A stretch of DNA of 14,564 nucleotides from Clostridium_T sp040217795. GTDB taxonomy: Bacteria; Bacillota; Clostridia; Clostridiales; Clostridiaceae. The stretch is taken from assembly GCA_040217795.1 (NCBI GenBank), contig JBEHWK010000091.1, forward strand, positions 1 to 14,564, given 5' to 3'. How positions within the stretch are numbered: the stretch's first letter is position 1; every line of letters starts with the position of its first letter. Of this stretch, positions 5,967 through 13,299 are shown one piece after another. A model generated the notes under the pieces. That model was given only the letters and a program-made list of their open reading frames with translations. It had not been told where the DNA came from and searched no databases. Both the position numbers and the translations under genes were made by a program.

Positions 5967-8162
5967 CTATTTTTTAGCATTAAACATGTTCATAAGATCT
6001 CCAAAAGGATTATTTATGACCTCTTCTGATTCTTTTTTAAGTTTCTTCATATAGTTGTTGACATCTCTCTTATTTACCTTATCTGCTTTACTGTTGAATC
6101 TCTTGTTAAACATAGACGCTTTTTCTCTGAAATTACAGTTAGTGTTTGCACAAACATAAATTTGTCCTTCTCCCTGGCCCCTAAGTTCCAATCTCTTATG
6201 ACACTCCGGACATCTGGCATTTGTGAATTTGCTTACATTTTCTCTATGCCCGCAAGCTCTGTCCTGACACACATTCATCACTCCATGCTTTCCTTTTACT
6301 TCAAGCATGTATTTACCACATTCGGGACACTTCTTGCCTGTAATGTTGTCATGTTTAAACTTATCACTGCTGCCTTTAACCTCTTGAACCAACTCTGAGG
6401 CATAGTTTCTCATTCTCTCAATAAAATCCTTAGGGTTTCTCTTACCCTTGCTTATAAGTTCAAGTTCCATTTCCCATTCTGCTGTTAACAGGGGAGATTT
6501 TAATTCTTCCGGAACCAATTCGATAAGCTGCTTCCCTTTTGACGTAGGGATGATTTCTTTTCCGTTCTTTTCTATATAAAACATGTTAAAGAGCTTTTCT
6601 ATAATGTCTGCTCTGGTCGCAACTGTTCCAATGCCCCCTGTTTCTCCAAGAGTCTTTGCATGAGCCTTATCTATTGTTACATACTTCTGCGGTTTTTCCA
6701 TGGCTGAAAGCAAGGTACCTTCATTAAATCTTGCCGGAGGTTTAGTTTTTTGCTTCCTGCTTTCCACTGACAATATGCTTATTTTATCGCCTTTCTTTAC
6801 AACAGGCAGCTCCTGGCTGTCTTTTTCATCCTCGTCTTCAGATAAATCATCAGCTTTATCATATACCTTTTTCCAGCCCTTTGATTTAACAACATTTCCT
6901 TTTGCAACAAAAGTTTCACCATTTATATCTGCTGTTATTGTAGTCTGCAGGTACTCATACGGCGGAAGCATAACTGCCAGAAATCTCTTTACAACAAGTT
7001 CATAGATATTTCTTTCCTCACTGCTTAAAAGAGATATGCTGACTTTTTCCTCAGTCGGTATTATAGCATGGTGGTCACTTACCTTGCTGTCATCCACAAA
7101 GCCTTTATGTGCATTTATTCTTCCTTTTAATATTTCAGTGGCTAAAGCTCTGTAACTTCCTATTGATATAGCCTTTAACCTGTCTGGCAAGGTAGCTACT
7201 ATATCACTGGAAATATATCTTGAGTCGGTTCTTGGGTAAGTTAATATTTTATAATTTTCATATAATCTTTGCATTATTGATAAAGTTTGTTTTGCTGAGT
7301 ATCCATATATCCTGTTTCCATCCCTCTGAAGTTCTGTTAGGTCATAAAGAGCAGGAGCAAACTGCTTTTTGGCACTTTCTGCAACATCGGCGATAACGGC
7401 TTCTTTTCCCCTTGTGGCTGAAAGAATTTTATTAACCTTATCTTCTTCAAAAATGCTGCTGTTATTGCTTTTATCCCTCCAATTAAGAGTGAAGCCTTTT
7501 GCTTTTGCACTTATTACGTAATAATCCTTAGGCTTAAAGTTTCTTATTTCATCTTCACGATTTACTATCATTGCTAGAGTTGCTGACTGAACTCTTCCTG
7601 CGGTAAGTTGTGCATTATGCTTGCAAGTAAGTGCTCTGGTTATGTTTAATCCAACAACCCAATCCGCTTCAGATCTACACTCTGCAGCCTTATATAAATT
7701 ATCATATTGAGATGCAGGTTTAAGATTTCTGAATCCTTCCAATATAGCCTTATCTGTCTGAGAAGAAATCCAAAGCCTTTTTGCCGGTTTATTTACTCTT
7801 GCCTTTTCTATAATCCATCTGGCCACCAATTCACCTTCACGACCGGCATCTGTAGCTATTACAATCTCACTTACATCTTTCCTGTTTAATTGCTCCTTTA
7901 CTGCATTGAATTGCTTGCCACTCTGTTTTATCACTACAAGTTTCAAGTGCTTAGGAAGCATTGGCAGGTCTTCCATCTTCCATGTTTTATACTTATCGTC
8001 ATACGCTTCCGGGTCTGCCAATGTAACTAAATGCCCCAGCGCCCAGGTTACTATATACTTATCTCCTTCAATGTACCCATTGCCTTTTTTGCTGCATTTC
8101 AAAACTCTGGCCAATTCCCTTCCTACAGAAGGTTTTTCAGCCAAAACTAATATCTTACTCAT
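5967..8162 (-). CDS. topB: DNA topoisomerase III (type IA)
   Basis: Cytoplasmic type IA topoisomerase that cuts and passes single DNA strands, used for decatenation and for resolving recombination or replication intermediates. The 731-residue protein is full length. Its TOPRIM domain has E9 (LAEKPSVGREL) and the acidic motif DAGREGE at 105-111. The catalytic tyrosine is Y309 in ILTYPRTDSR. Two C-terminal zinc ribbons use C612/C615/C632/C637 and C651/C654/C671/C676, followed by a basic tail ending NPFGDLMNMFNAKK. The zinc ribbons are common in Firmicute TopB and absent from E. coli TopB. The ATG at 8162 follows AAAGGAAA. The coding region for residues about 684-697 is duplicated exactly at 2181-2221. 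Confidence 0.97.
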   Translation of the reverse strand: MSKILVLAEKPSVGRELARVLKCSKKGNGYIEGDKYIVTWALGHLVTLADPEAYDDKYKTWKMEDLPMLPKHLKLVVIKQSGKQFNAVKEQLNRKDVSEIVIATDAGREGELVARWIIEKARVNKPAKRLWISSQTDKAILEGFRNLKPASQYDNLYKAAECRSEADWVVGLNITRALTCKHNAQLTAGRVQSATLAMIVNREDEIRNFKPKDYYVISAKAKGFTLNWRDKSNNSSIFEEDKVNKILSATRGKEAVIADVAESAKKQFAPALYDLTELQRDGNRIYGYSAKQTLSIMQRLYENYKILTYPRTDSRYISSDIVATLPDRLKAISIGSYRALATEILKGRINAHKGFVDDSKVSDHHAIIPTEEKVSISLLSSEERNIYELVVKRFLAVMLPPYEYLQTTITADINGETFVAKGNVVKSKGWKKVYDKADDLSEDEDEKDSQELPVVKKGDKISILSVESRKQKTKPPARFNEGTLLSAMEKPQKYVTIDKAHAKTLGETGGIGTVATRADIIEKLFNMFYIEKNGKEIIPTSKGKQLIELVPEELKSPLLTAEWEMELELISKGKRNPKDFIERMRNYASELVQEVKGSSDKFKHDNITGKKCPECGKYMLEVKGKHGVMNVCQDRACGHRENVSKFTNARCPECHKRLELRGQGEGQIYVCANTNCNFREKASMFNKRFNSKADKVNKRDVNNYMKKLKKESEEVINNPFGDLMNMFNAKK
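6070..6110 (-). repeat. 41-bp exact direct repeat inside topB (copy 2)
   Basis: This is the in-gene copy of the 41-bp repeat found at 2181-2221. It encodes part of the linker between the second zinc ribbon and the basic C-terminal tail of TopB. Because the reading frame is intact and the downstream tail looks like a normal TopB end, this is probably the source copy. Confidence 0.95.
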
Positions 8163-8207
8163 ATAAAATTTCCTTTCGCATCTCTGTACTCAATTTGGTT
8201 ATTCTCT

Positions 8208-8216
8208 ATTATAACA
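8208..8216 (-). promoter_or_regulatory. Extended -10 promoter of topB
   Basis: On the minus strand the sequence reads TGTTATAAT, an extended -10 element (TGnTATAAT), about 45 bp before the topB ATG. The -35 region is poor, as is usual for promoters with an extended -10. The transcript would begin near 8201. Confidence 0.6.
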
Positions 8217-8237
8217 CTAAAAATACGCATTTGTATG

Positions 8238-8281
8238 AAAAAAGGATAAACCAAGAGTTATTTGTATACCCTGGTTTATCC
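8238..8281 (-). terminator. Intrinsic terminator of the HAD phosphatase gene
   Basis: A perfect 10-bp stem pairs GGATAAACCA (8244-8253) with 8272-8281, and a TTTTTT run (8238-8243) follows on the minus strand. It begins a few bases after the TAA stop and separates the phosphatase gene from the topB promoter. Confidence 0.85.
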
Positions 8282-8284
8282 CTT

Positions 8285-9079
8285 TTATATTATTCCGTAA
8301 TGCCTTAAAGCATATTCAATTCCATTTTGCTCTATATCTCTTGTAATAAATGATACCTTGTCAAATAATTCAGGAGTGCTGTTACCCATAGCAATACTGT
8401 TAGGAACATATTCAAGCATAGGTAAATCATTAGTGCTGTCACCTGCTGCATAACAGTCTTCCAAAGGGATATTCAGGTGTTCCTGAAGCAATTTAATACC
8501 TGTAGCTTTAGAATATCCTTTTGGAACAATTTCTCCGAAGTTATTGCCACGGTCAATATAATCAAACTCTCCGGTTATATATTTATAAAAAGCATCAAAA
8601 TCACTATCTTCATTTATCCATACAACAAACTTGTCAAAGAAAATGCCAGGATCATCCCAAGACTTTGTAACATCAATCCCCTGACTTCCAAATTTCGACT
8701 TAAGTTCCGCAATATCATCATTGTCCGGTGTAGTCTGGTCGAAAAATATGCCGTGAAAACTTTCAAAAAGTGCTTCAACCTTATACTCTCTAAGTTTTTC
8801 TACAATTTCCAGACAACTCTCATGAGTTATGGACCTTTGAAAAAGAACCTCACCGTCATATTCTACATAAGTTCCGCAGCCGCAGACATAGCCGTCAAAA
8901 CCTATTTCACGTATATCTTCCGTCACTATACAATATGGTCTTCCTGTATTAATAAAAACCAGATGTCCGTTTTCCCTGGCCGTTTTTATTGCCTTTCTGG
9001 TGCTTTCATAGCATATATGCGTATTTTCAGTCATTATTGTTCCATCGATATCAAAAAATATCATTTTTCTATTTATCAA
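8285..9079 (-). CDS. Cof-type HAD-superfamily phosphatase (subclass IIB)
   Basis: Cytoplasmic hydrolase, probably acting on a phosphorylated sugar, flavin or similar small metabolite. The exact substrate is unknown for most Cof proteins. The 264 residues carry all HAD motifs: nucleophile D10 and acid D12 in FFDIDGT, motif II T45 in INTGRP, motif III lysine around K191 (GYSKATGIK), and motif IV GDSTND at 213-218. A type IIB cap occupies about 85-185. The start is a TTG at 9079, just inside an in-frame upstream stop, with GGGAG about 10 nt before it. The ATG five codons later has no good ribosome-binding site but still precedes the nucleophile, so the exact start is uncertain. The gene has its own promoter and terminator and is probably monocistronic. 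Confidence 0.9.
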   Translation of the reverse strand: MINRKMIFFDIDGTIMTENTHICYESTRKAIKTARENGHLVFINTGRPYCIVTEDIREIGFDGYVCGCGTYVEYDGEVLFQRSITHESCLEIVEKLREYKVEALFESFHGIFFDQTTPDNDDIAELKSKFGSQGIDVTKSWDDPGIFFDKFVVWINEDSDFDAFYKYITGEFDYIDRGNNFGEIVPKGYSKATGIKLLQEHLNIPLEDCYAAGDSTNDLPMLEYVPNSIAMGNSTPELFDKVSFITRDIEQNGIEYALRHYGII

Positions 9080-9120
9080 AATTATTCATCTCCCAATGCA
9101 TGTACAAATTTTCTTATTTA

Positions 9121-9149
9121 ATTTTACACTGAGATCTTCATTTAATCAA
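9121..9149 (-). promoter_or_regulatory. Promoter of the HAD phosphatase gene
   Basis: Minus-strand TTGATT (9144-9149) and TAAAAT (9121-9126) are separated by 17 bp, about 40 bp upstream of the TTG start and just downstream of the terminator of the preceding gene. Confidence 0.55.
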
Positions 9150-9159
9150 ATTTACCTTT

Positions 9160-9201
9160 CAAAATTTAACGGAGCATTGAAACTTTCATTCACTGCTCCG
9201 T
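9160..9201 (-). terminator. Intrinsic terminator of the P-II gene
   Basis: The stem ACGGAGCA (9169-9176) pairs with 9194-9201, with a possible inner TGAAA/TTTCA stem. On the minus strand it is followed by TTAAATTTTG. The U-run is interrupted, so strength is moderate. It lies about 40 bp after the P-II stop. Confidence 0.65.
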
Positions 9202-9238
9202 CCACGATCGAATATCATTACCATATTAACCTTTTCCG

Positions 9239-9568
9239 CTATATTGCTTTAACGCCTCTTTGTCCTGTTCTTATCCTCATGACATCGTAAAGATCAAATA
9301 TTAATACCTTTCCGTCTCCTACATGCCCTGTTGCCACTCTTTCCTGAATATCATGCAGAATTCCATCAAGCACCTCATCTTCTATGACAACACTAACTTG
9401 AATCTTAGGCAATAGATTTATCCTGCTTTTTAAATCCAGCATTGCGGCATTTTGATTTCCACATCCCATTATGCTTAATACAGACATCCCTTTGCATCCA
9501 TGCCCACTTAAAATTTCTTTTACTGTTTCAAGACTCTCAGGTCTTATGATTATTTCTAGCTTTTTCAT
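9239..9568 (-). CDS. P-II-like nitrogen regulatory protein with a shortened T-loop
   Basis: Small trimeric signalling protein that normally binds ATP/ADP and 2-oxoglutarate and controls ammonium transport or nitrogen enzymes through its T-loop. The 109 residues match the P-II fold: an IIRPESLETVKE start, Q39 at the T-loop base, LLPK at 52-55, TGHVGDGK at 80-87 and RIRTGQRG at 98-105. The nucleotide-binding B and C loops therefore look intact. Compared with E. coli GlnB (112 residues, recalled), the T-loop between Q39 and the LPK motif is three residues shorter. It also lacks both tyrosines (46 and the uridylylated 51), reading NAAMLDLKSRIN. No amtB or glutamine synthetase gene is adjacent. 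It could be a clostridial GlnB/GlnK variant or a specialised P-II-like protein with another partner. Confidence 0.88.
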   Translation of the reverse strand: MKKLEIIIRPESLETVKEILSGHGCKGMSVLSIMGCGNQNAAMLDLKSRINLLPKIQVSVVIEDEVLDGILHDIQERVATGHVGDGKVLIFDLYDVMRIRTGQRGVKAI

Positions 9569-9598
9569 TTTTCCCTACCCCCATATTTAATATTCTCT

Positions 9599-9636
9599 AA
9601 AAGAAAAGACGGCGTTTCACCCTATGAAACGCCGTC
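9599..9636 (-). terminator. Strong hairpin with U-run upstream of the P-II gene
   Basis: A perfect 12-bp GC-rich stem pairs 9608-9619 with 9625-9636 around a 5-nt loop. It is followed on the minus strand by TTTTCTTTT. It is the best terminator in the window. It can end transcripts from the SNF2 helicase gene, whose stop is 164 bp upstream. However, a promoter-like sequence lies between the helicase and the hairpin, so it may instead form the 5' end or an attenuator of the P-II transcript. Confidence 0.85.
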
Positions 9637-9651
9637 GTTTGTATTACTAAT

Positions 9652-9680
9652 AATTTATCATATTTTTATAGTGTTGTAAA
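9652..9680 (-). promoter_or_regulatory. Candidate promoter of the P-II gene
   Basis: Minus-strand TTTACA (9675-9680) and TAAATT (9652-9657) are separated by 17 bp. The predicted transcription start near 9645 lies only about 10 nt before the hairpin at 9636. The -10 match is only 4 of 6 in an AT-rich region. Confidence 0.4.
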
Positions 9681-9799
9681 GAGTTTTTGTTAAAACATCA
9701 ATAATTTTTGACTATAAATACCAATGTACCATAAAACTCCAGGATATTATTAATGATTTATCAATAATTTTCAAATTAAAAGAACATCCTATCATTGGA

Positions 9800-12700
9800 T
9801 CAGCTGAACAGCTTTAACAATTCCTCTTCTTTCAATCCCTTTAATATCTCCCCTAAGTCCAAACCATCCTCAAGAACCTTATTAATAAGTTCTTTTTTGT
9901 GATCCTGAAGCTTGATTATTTTTTCTTCAACAGAACCTTTTGTAATGAGTTTAATTACCTCAACAACATTTTTCTGGCCAAATCTATGTGCCCTGTCAGT
10001 GGCTTGATTTTCTACAGCGGGATTCCACCAGGGATCAAAATGTATCACCACATCCGCTCCTGTAAGATTTAGCCCGGTTCCACCGGCCTTTAAGGATATT
10101 AAAAATGCTTTAGTATCACCTTCATTAAAGGCTTTTACCATTCTCATTCTGTCTTGAGCTTTAGTTGATCCATCCAGGTAAAAATGCCTTACCCCCCTTG
10201 AATTCAACTCCCTGCTTATTATTCCCAACATGGATGTAAACTGTGAAAACACTAAAACCTTATGACCTTCCTCAATACTTTGATCAAGAATCTCCAAAAA
10301 TGCCTCCAGCTTACCGCTCTGCTCCCTGTAATTATCCACAACCAGTGAAGGATCTAAGGATAATTGTCTTAACTTAGTGAGATAAGATAATATCTTTATG
10401 CTTGCACCTGATTTGGTTGCCTCCTCATGTATACGCTCCTTTGCATAATCAGCATAAGCTTTATATATCTTCTCCTGCTTTTTCTCCATATCTATCAATA
10501 TATTTTTTTCAATTTTGTCCGGTAGTTCCTGAATCACATCTTTTTTTAATCTTCTTAAAATAAATGGTTTTATAAATAAGGACAGATTTTTTATTCCGTT
10601 CTCATTTTTTTCGAATATCCTTTTAAACTTTTTCTCACCATACAGATACCCTGGCATCAGGAAATCAAATATTGACCAAAGCTCCCCAAGTGAATTTTCA
10701 AGGGGTGTTCCTGTCAAGGCAAATCTTCTTTCAGCTTTTATACTTTTTACCATTTCTGCATTTTGTGACGAGGAGTTTTTTATATTCTGAGCCTCATCAA
10801 TTATTAAATAGTCCAAAGACAAGCTTTTATACAACTCTTCATCACGCTTCAAGGTACCATAAGATGTAATTAAAACATCCAGCTTACTTATTTTGCTTAT
10901 TATTTTCTTTCTCTGAGTCTGAGTTCCATTTACAACTTCAACTTTTAAAGAAGGGGCAAATCTGCCGAATTCCTCTGCCCAGTTATAAATTAATGAAGTG
11001 GGAGCAGCTATAAGAGTCTTTTTCCCTTTGCTTGACAGAATAAATGTTATAGTCTGAAGAGTCTTCCCAAGACCCATTTCATCTCCAAGAATTCCTCCAA
11101 AACCCAGGTGGTCCAAAGACTTCATCCACCTGTATCCTGCTTTTTGATATTCTCTCAGTTCTCCATTTAATTGCTTTGGAATTTCTGCTTCAAAACTCTC
11201 AAGAGATTTTATCCTTTCCTTTATAGAATCCAGACATTCCAACCCTTTAATAAAGTTAACCCTCTCTTCATTTACTTGAGAGTCAATAACCAGAGCCTTG
11301 TTTTTAGATATATTTATAGCGTTGGTTTTCTCTTCCCCTGAAGTGATGCTTTCAATAAAATTATAGAGTTTCCTCAAGTCTTGATTTTCCAGGTCAATGA
11401 ATCCTCCTCCCTTAATCTTATGGTATTTTTTATTCCTGTTTATGGAACTTATAATTTCTCTCGATTCCTCTGGTGAAAGTTCTTCTATATCGTAGCTGAA
11501 TAAAAAATAATCTTTCTCTTCTTTTATCAATGCATTAATTTTAACTTCTTTTATTACCCTGTCTTTTTTAACCTTGTCAGAATAGTAAACATCGCCTAAG
11601 TGAAGTAAAGTCTTAACCCCGTCCCTGAGAAAATAGAATTCTCCAAGTTCTCCTCCTCTTATCTCAAACTTTCTTGCTCCTACGGTAAAATCCAACTCCT
11701 CAATGTTATCTAAAACCTGCTGTTCTCTTTCAGAATCCCTGATAATATGTTTATCTCCAAGTTCCTCTGGCTCGTCCAAAGGGTTTATTAATTCCTCTCC
11801 GTACCTGAAAAGCACTTCCACTGTCAGATTTTTTTCTCTATCCAGGTAGAAATCCACCTTTAATTTTTCCTTAATCAAGCTGTTCTTCATGTTTCTATCA
11901 AGAGTTACATTAGAAGTTACCCGCTCTATCACAGGAAGTATATCTGCTAGAACCCTGCTCTTATACTTGCTGTCTATAATTTTTTGAGAACCTATTCTTA
12001 TGTATATATTCTTATATATCTCTGCTTGTTCTTCAGAAGGTATGTATATCTTATCCCCCTCTAAAAACACATCATTATCCTTGCTTAAGGGTGTAAAATT
12101 CTCATTTTGTTCAATAAAAATATTGCTTCCCCTCTCTTCAAAGCTGTAACTTATAGGGAGATCCTCTTTACAGATCTTGATTTCTCCTACATCTTCATTC
12201 CCGATTTTAAGAAAAACACTTTGTCCTGCTAAAATCGACAGGAGTTCTCTAAGTTTATCAGAGGGGAGCATCATTGATTTTCCTTTTATCATGCTTTTAC
12301 TGTAGGTTGAAAATGTTCCTTTGAAAAAATCTTCCATACTTATCTGAGCAGTTAAGTACTTTAAAAGCATCCTGTTTTCTTTGCTGAATGTATGTTTATT
12401 TCCTTGGAAAACAAAGTCTTTCCCAAAGTTTATTGTCCCATTGTTTTTAAAGGCTTCAAGGAATTCCCTGAGCCCTTTCAGCATATAAAGCTTACTGTTC
12501 CCGATTTTAAAATGGATATCAAAATATCCCCCTTCAATATCTATGAATGTTTTCAATTTCACCCTTTGTTTGTACAATCCCTGTCTCTGCCCCTTAAAAA
12601 AGTCCATGAGACTTTTTTCATTATCTTTCCGGGTCTTTTTATGTGAATATTCAGGATTATTTATTGTCAACTCTTTATTCTCGCTGATAAGCCTCAGTAA

Positions 12701-12997
12701 AAGGGCATTAATATGCTTGCATCTGTAGTTAACCCTTCTTACAGAACTTTTTTCATAATCCGGACAACTGCAGTAAGTCTGCTCCAGCTCCCCGTTTCTT
12801 TCGCTGATTATTACTGAACTATAATAAGTATTAATAAGGTCCTGTGAAAGGACATCCCCTTTTATTATGTACAGACCTTCACTTCTCTGAAGCTCACTGC
12901 TTAAAATGCATCCTTGATTGTATACACTTTTAGCCTTTGAAACATCCTTATCTGAACATCTGTCCAATATCTCGTAAAGTGCACTTCTTAGTTCCAT
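9800..12997 (-). CDS. SNF2-family DEAD/DEAH helicase with N-terminal SWIM zinc finger
   Basis: Large DNA-dependent ATPase (1,065 residues from the ATG) that probably translocates on double-stranded DNA to remodel protein-DNA complexes. The bacterial role of this family is poorly known. It has a SWIM zinc finger (CxC at 76/78 and CxH at 93/95) and a long middle region (about 120-590) typical of the bacterial SNF2-associated domain. The helicase core follows: GDEMGLGKT at 638-646, DEAQ at 734-737, TGTPLEN at 762-768, the SQFTSML strand of the C-terminal lobe, and motif VI QATDRAHRFGQ at 998-1008. A TTG nine codons upstream (13024) is in frame, but AGGAG lies 8 nt before the ATG at 12997, so I chose the ATG. 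No methylase, nuclease or other defence gene is adjacent. Its leader carries two large inverted repeats. Confidence 0.93.
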   Translation of the reverse strand: MELRSALYEILDRCSDKDVSKAKSVYNQGCILSSELQRSEGLYIIKGDVLSQDLINTYYSSVIISERNGELEQTYCSCPDYEKSSVRRVNYRCKHINALLLRLISENKELTINNPEYSHKKTRKDNEKSLMDFFKGQRQGLYKQRVKLKTFIDIEGGYFDIHFKIGNSKLYMLKGLREFLEAFKNNGTINFGKDFVFQGNKHTFSKENRMLLKYLTAQISMEDFFKGTFSTYSKSMIKGKSMMLPSDKLRELLSILAGQSVFLKIGNEDVGEIKICKEDLPISYSFEERGSNIFIEQNENFTPLSKDNDVFLEGDKIYIPSEEQAEIYKNIYIRIGSQKIIDSKYKSRVLADILPVIERVTSNVTLDRNMKNSLIKEKLKVDFYLDREKNLTVEVLFRYGEELINPLDEPEELGDKHIIRDSEREQQVLDNIEELDFTVGARKFEIRGGELGEFYFLRDGVKTLLHLGDVYYSDKVKKDRVIKEVKINALIKEEKDYFLFSYDIEELSPEESREIISSINRNKKYHKIKGGGFIDLENQDLRKLYNFIESITSGEEKTNAINISKNKALVIDSQVNEERVNFIKGLECLDSIKERIKSLESFEAEIPKQLNGELREYQKAGYRWMKSLDHLGFGGILGDEMGLGKTLQTITFILSSKGKKTLIAAPTSLIYNWAEEFGRFAPSLKVEVVNGTQTQRKKIISKISKLDVLITSYGTLKRDEELYKSLSLDYLIIDEAQNIKNSSSQNAEMVKSIKAERRFALTGTPLENSLGELWSIFDFLMPGYLYGEKKFKRIFEKNENGIKNLSLFIKPFILRRLKKDVIQELPDKIEKNILIDMEKKQEKIYKAYADYAKERIHEEATKSGASIKILSYLTKLRQLSLDPSLVVDNYREQSGKLEAFLEILDQSIEEGHKVLVFSQFTSMLGIISRELNSRGVRHFYLDGSTKAQDRMRMVKAFNEGDTKAFLISLKAGGTGLNLTGADVVIHFDPWWNPAVENQATDRAHRFGQKNVVEVIKLITKGSVEEKIIKLQDHKKELINKVLEDGLDLGEILKGLKEEELLKLFS

Positions 12998-13049
12998 TTC
13001 CACAACTCCTAAAGTAAATTTCAATTACAGGGTTCCAACCTCAACTAAA

Positions 13050-13106
13050 AACTTATGCATGTTGAATTCTTCTTTCAGTTCTCGAAGAATTCAACATGCA
13101 TAAGTT
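13050..13106. repeat. Perfect 23-bp inverted repeat in the helicase leader region
   Basis: The arms 13050-13072 (AACTTATGCATGTTG, then AATTCTTC) and 13084-13106 are exact reverse complements, separated by an 11-nt loop. On the minus strand the hairpin is followed by TTTTTAG, so it is terminator-like in the direction of the helicase gene, whose ATG is 53 bp further on. No upstream minus-strand gene needs a terminator here. Candidates are an attenuator or 5' stabiliser, a palindromic dispersed repeat, or the hairpin of a small RNA. Confidence 0.9.
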
Positions 13107-13138
13107 AAGTTTCGTAAAGTAACCCTATATATAATTAT

Positions 13139-13180
13139 AGACCATTTTATAAAAGTTAGTATACCCTTATAAAGTGGTCT
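13139..13180. promoter_or_regulatory. Imperfect 14-bp inverted repeat overlapping the helicase promoter (possible operator)
   Basis: The arms AGACCATTTTATAA (13139-13152) and 13167-13180 pair over 14 bp with one T/G position, around a 14-nt centre. The right arm covers the predicted -10 box of the helicase promoter. It could be an operator for a dimeric regulator or an RNA hairpin. A TTTT run follows the repeat on the plus strand. Confidence 0.55.
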
Positions 13181-13195
13181 GTATTTTGATATCAA
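13166..13195 (-). promoter_or_regulatory. Candidate promoter of the SNF2 helicase gene
   Basis: Minus-strand TTGATA (13190-13195) and TATAAG (13166-13171) are separated by 18 bp. The transcript would start near 13159 and have a leader of about 160 nt containing the 23-bp-arm hairpin. A second -10-like TATAAT lies about 30 bp downstream but lacks a -35 match. Confidence 0.45.
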
Positions 13196-13227
13196 CAGTT
13201 TTTCATATTATGAAAGACCTTCCGCTA

Positions 13228-13257
13228 TTGTTCTGTTATAACATTATGTGTTATAAT
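13228..13257 (+). promoter_or_regulatory. Promoter of the ABC-F gene
   Basis: TATAAT at 13252-13257 is preceded by TG one base away (extended -10), with a weak -35 TTGTTC at 13228-13233. TGTTATAA occurs twice, at 13234-13241 and 13249-13256, offset by 15 bp. TTATAAC/GTTATAA also form an inverted repeat over the -10 box, a possible operator. The start codon is about 43 bp downstream. Confidence 0.55.
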
Positions 13258-13299
13258 ATCACGGATAGTGCAAATTTATAAAAAAAGGAATGAGAAAAT

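Noticed and set aside
8477..9121. Long plus-strand open frame (214 codons) opposite the HAD phosphatase gene
   Set aside because: It is fully antisense to a gene with all HAD motifs, has a composition unlike a normal protein and no convincing ribosome-binding site. It is a shadow frame.
13022..13024. TTG start for the SNF2 helicase nine codons upstream of the ATG
   Set aside because: The extension would contain the AGGAG site that serves the ATG at 12997, and no ribosome-binding site precedes the TTG.
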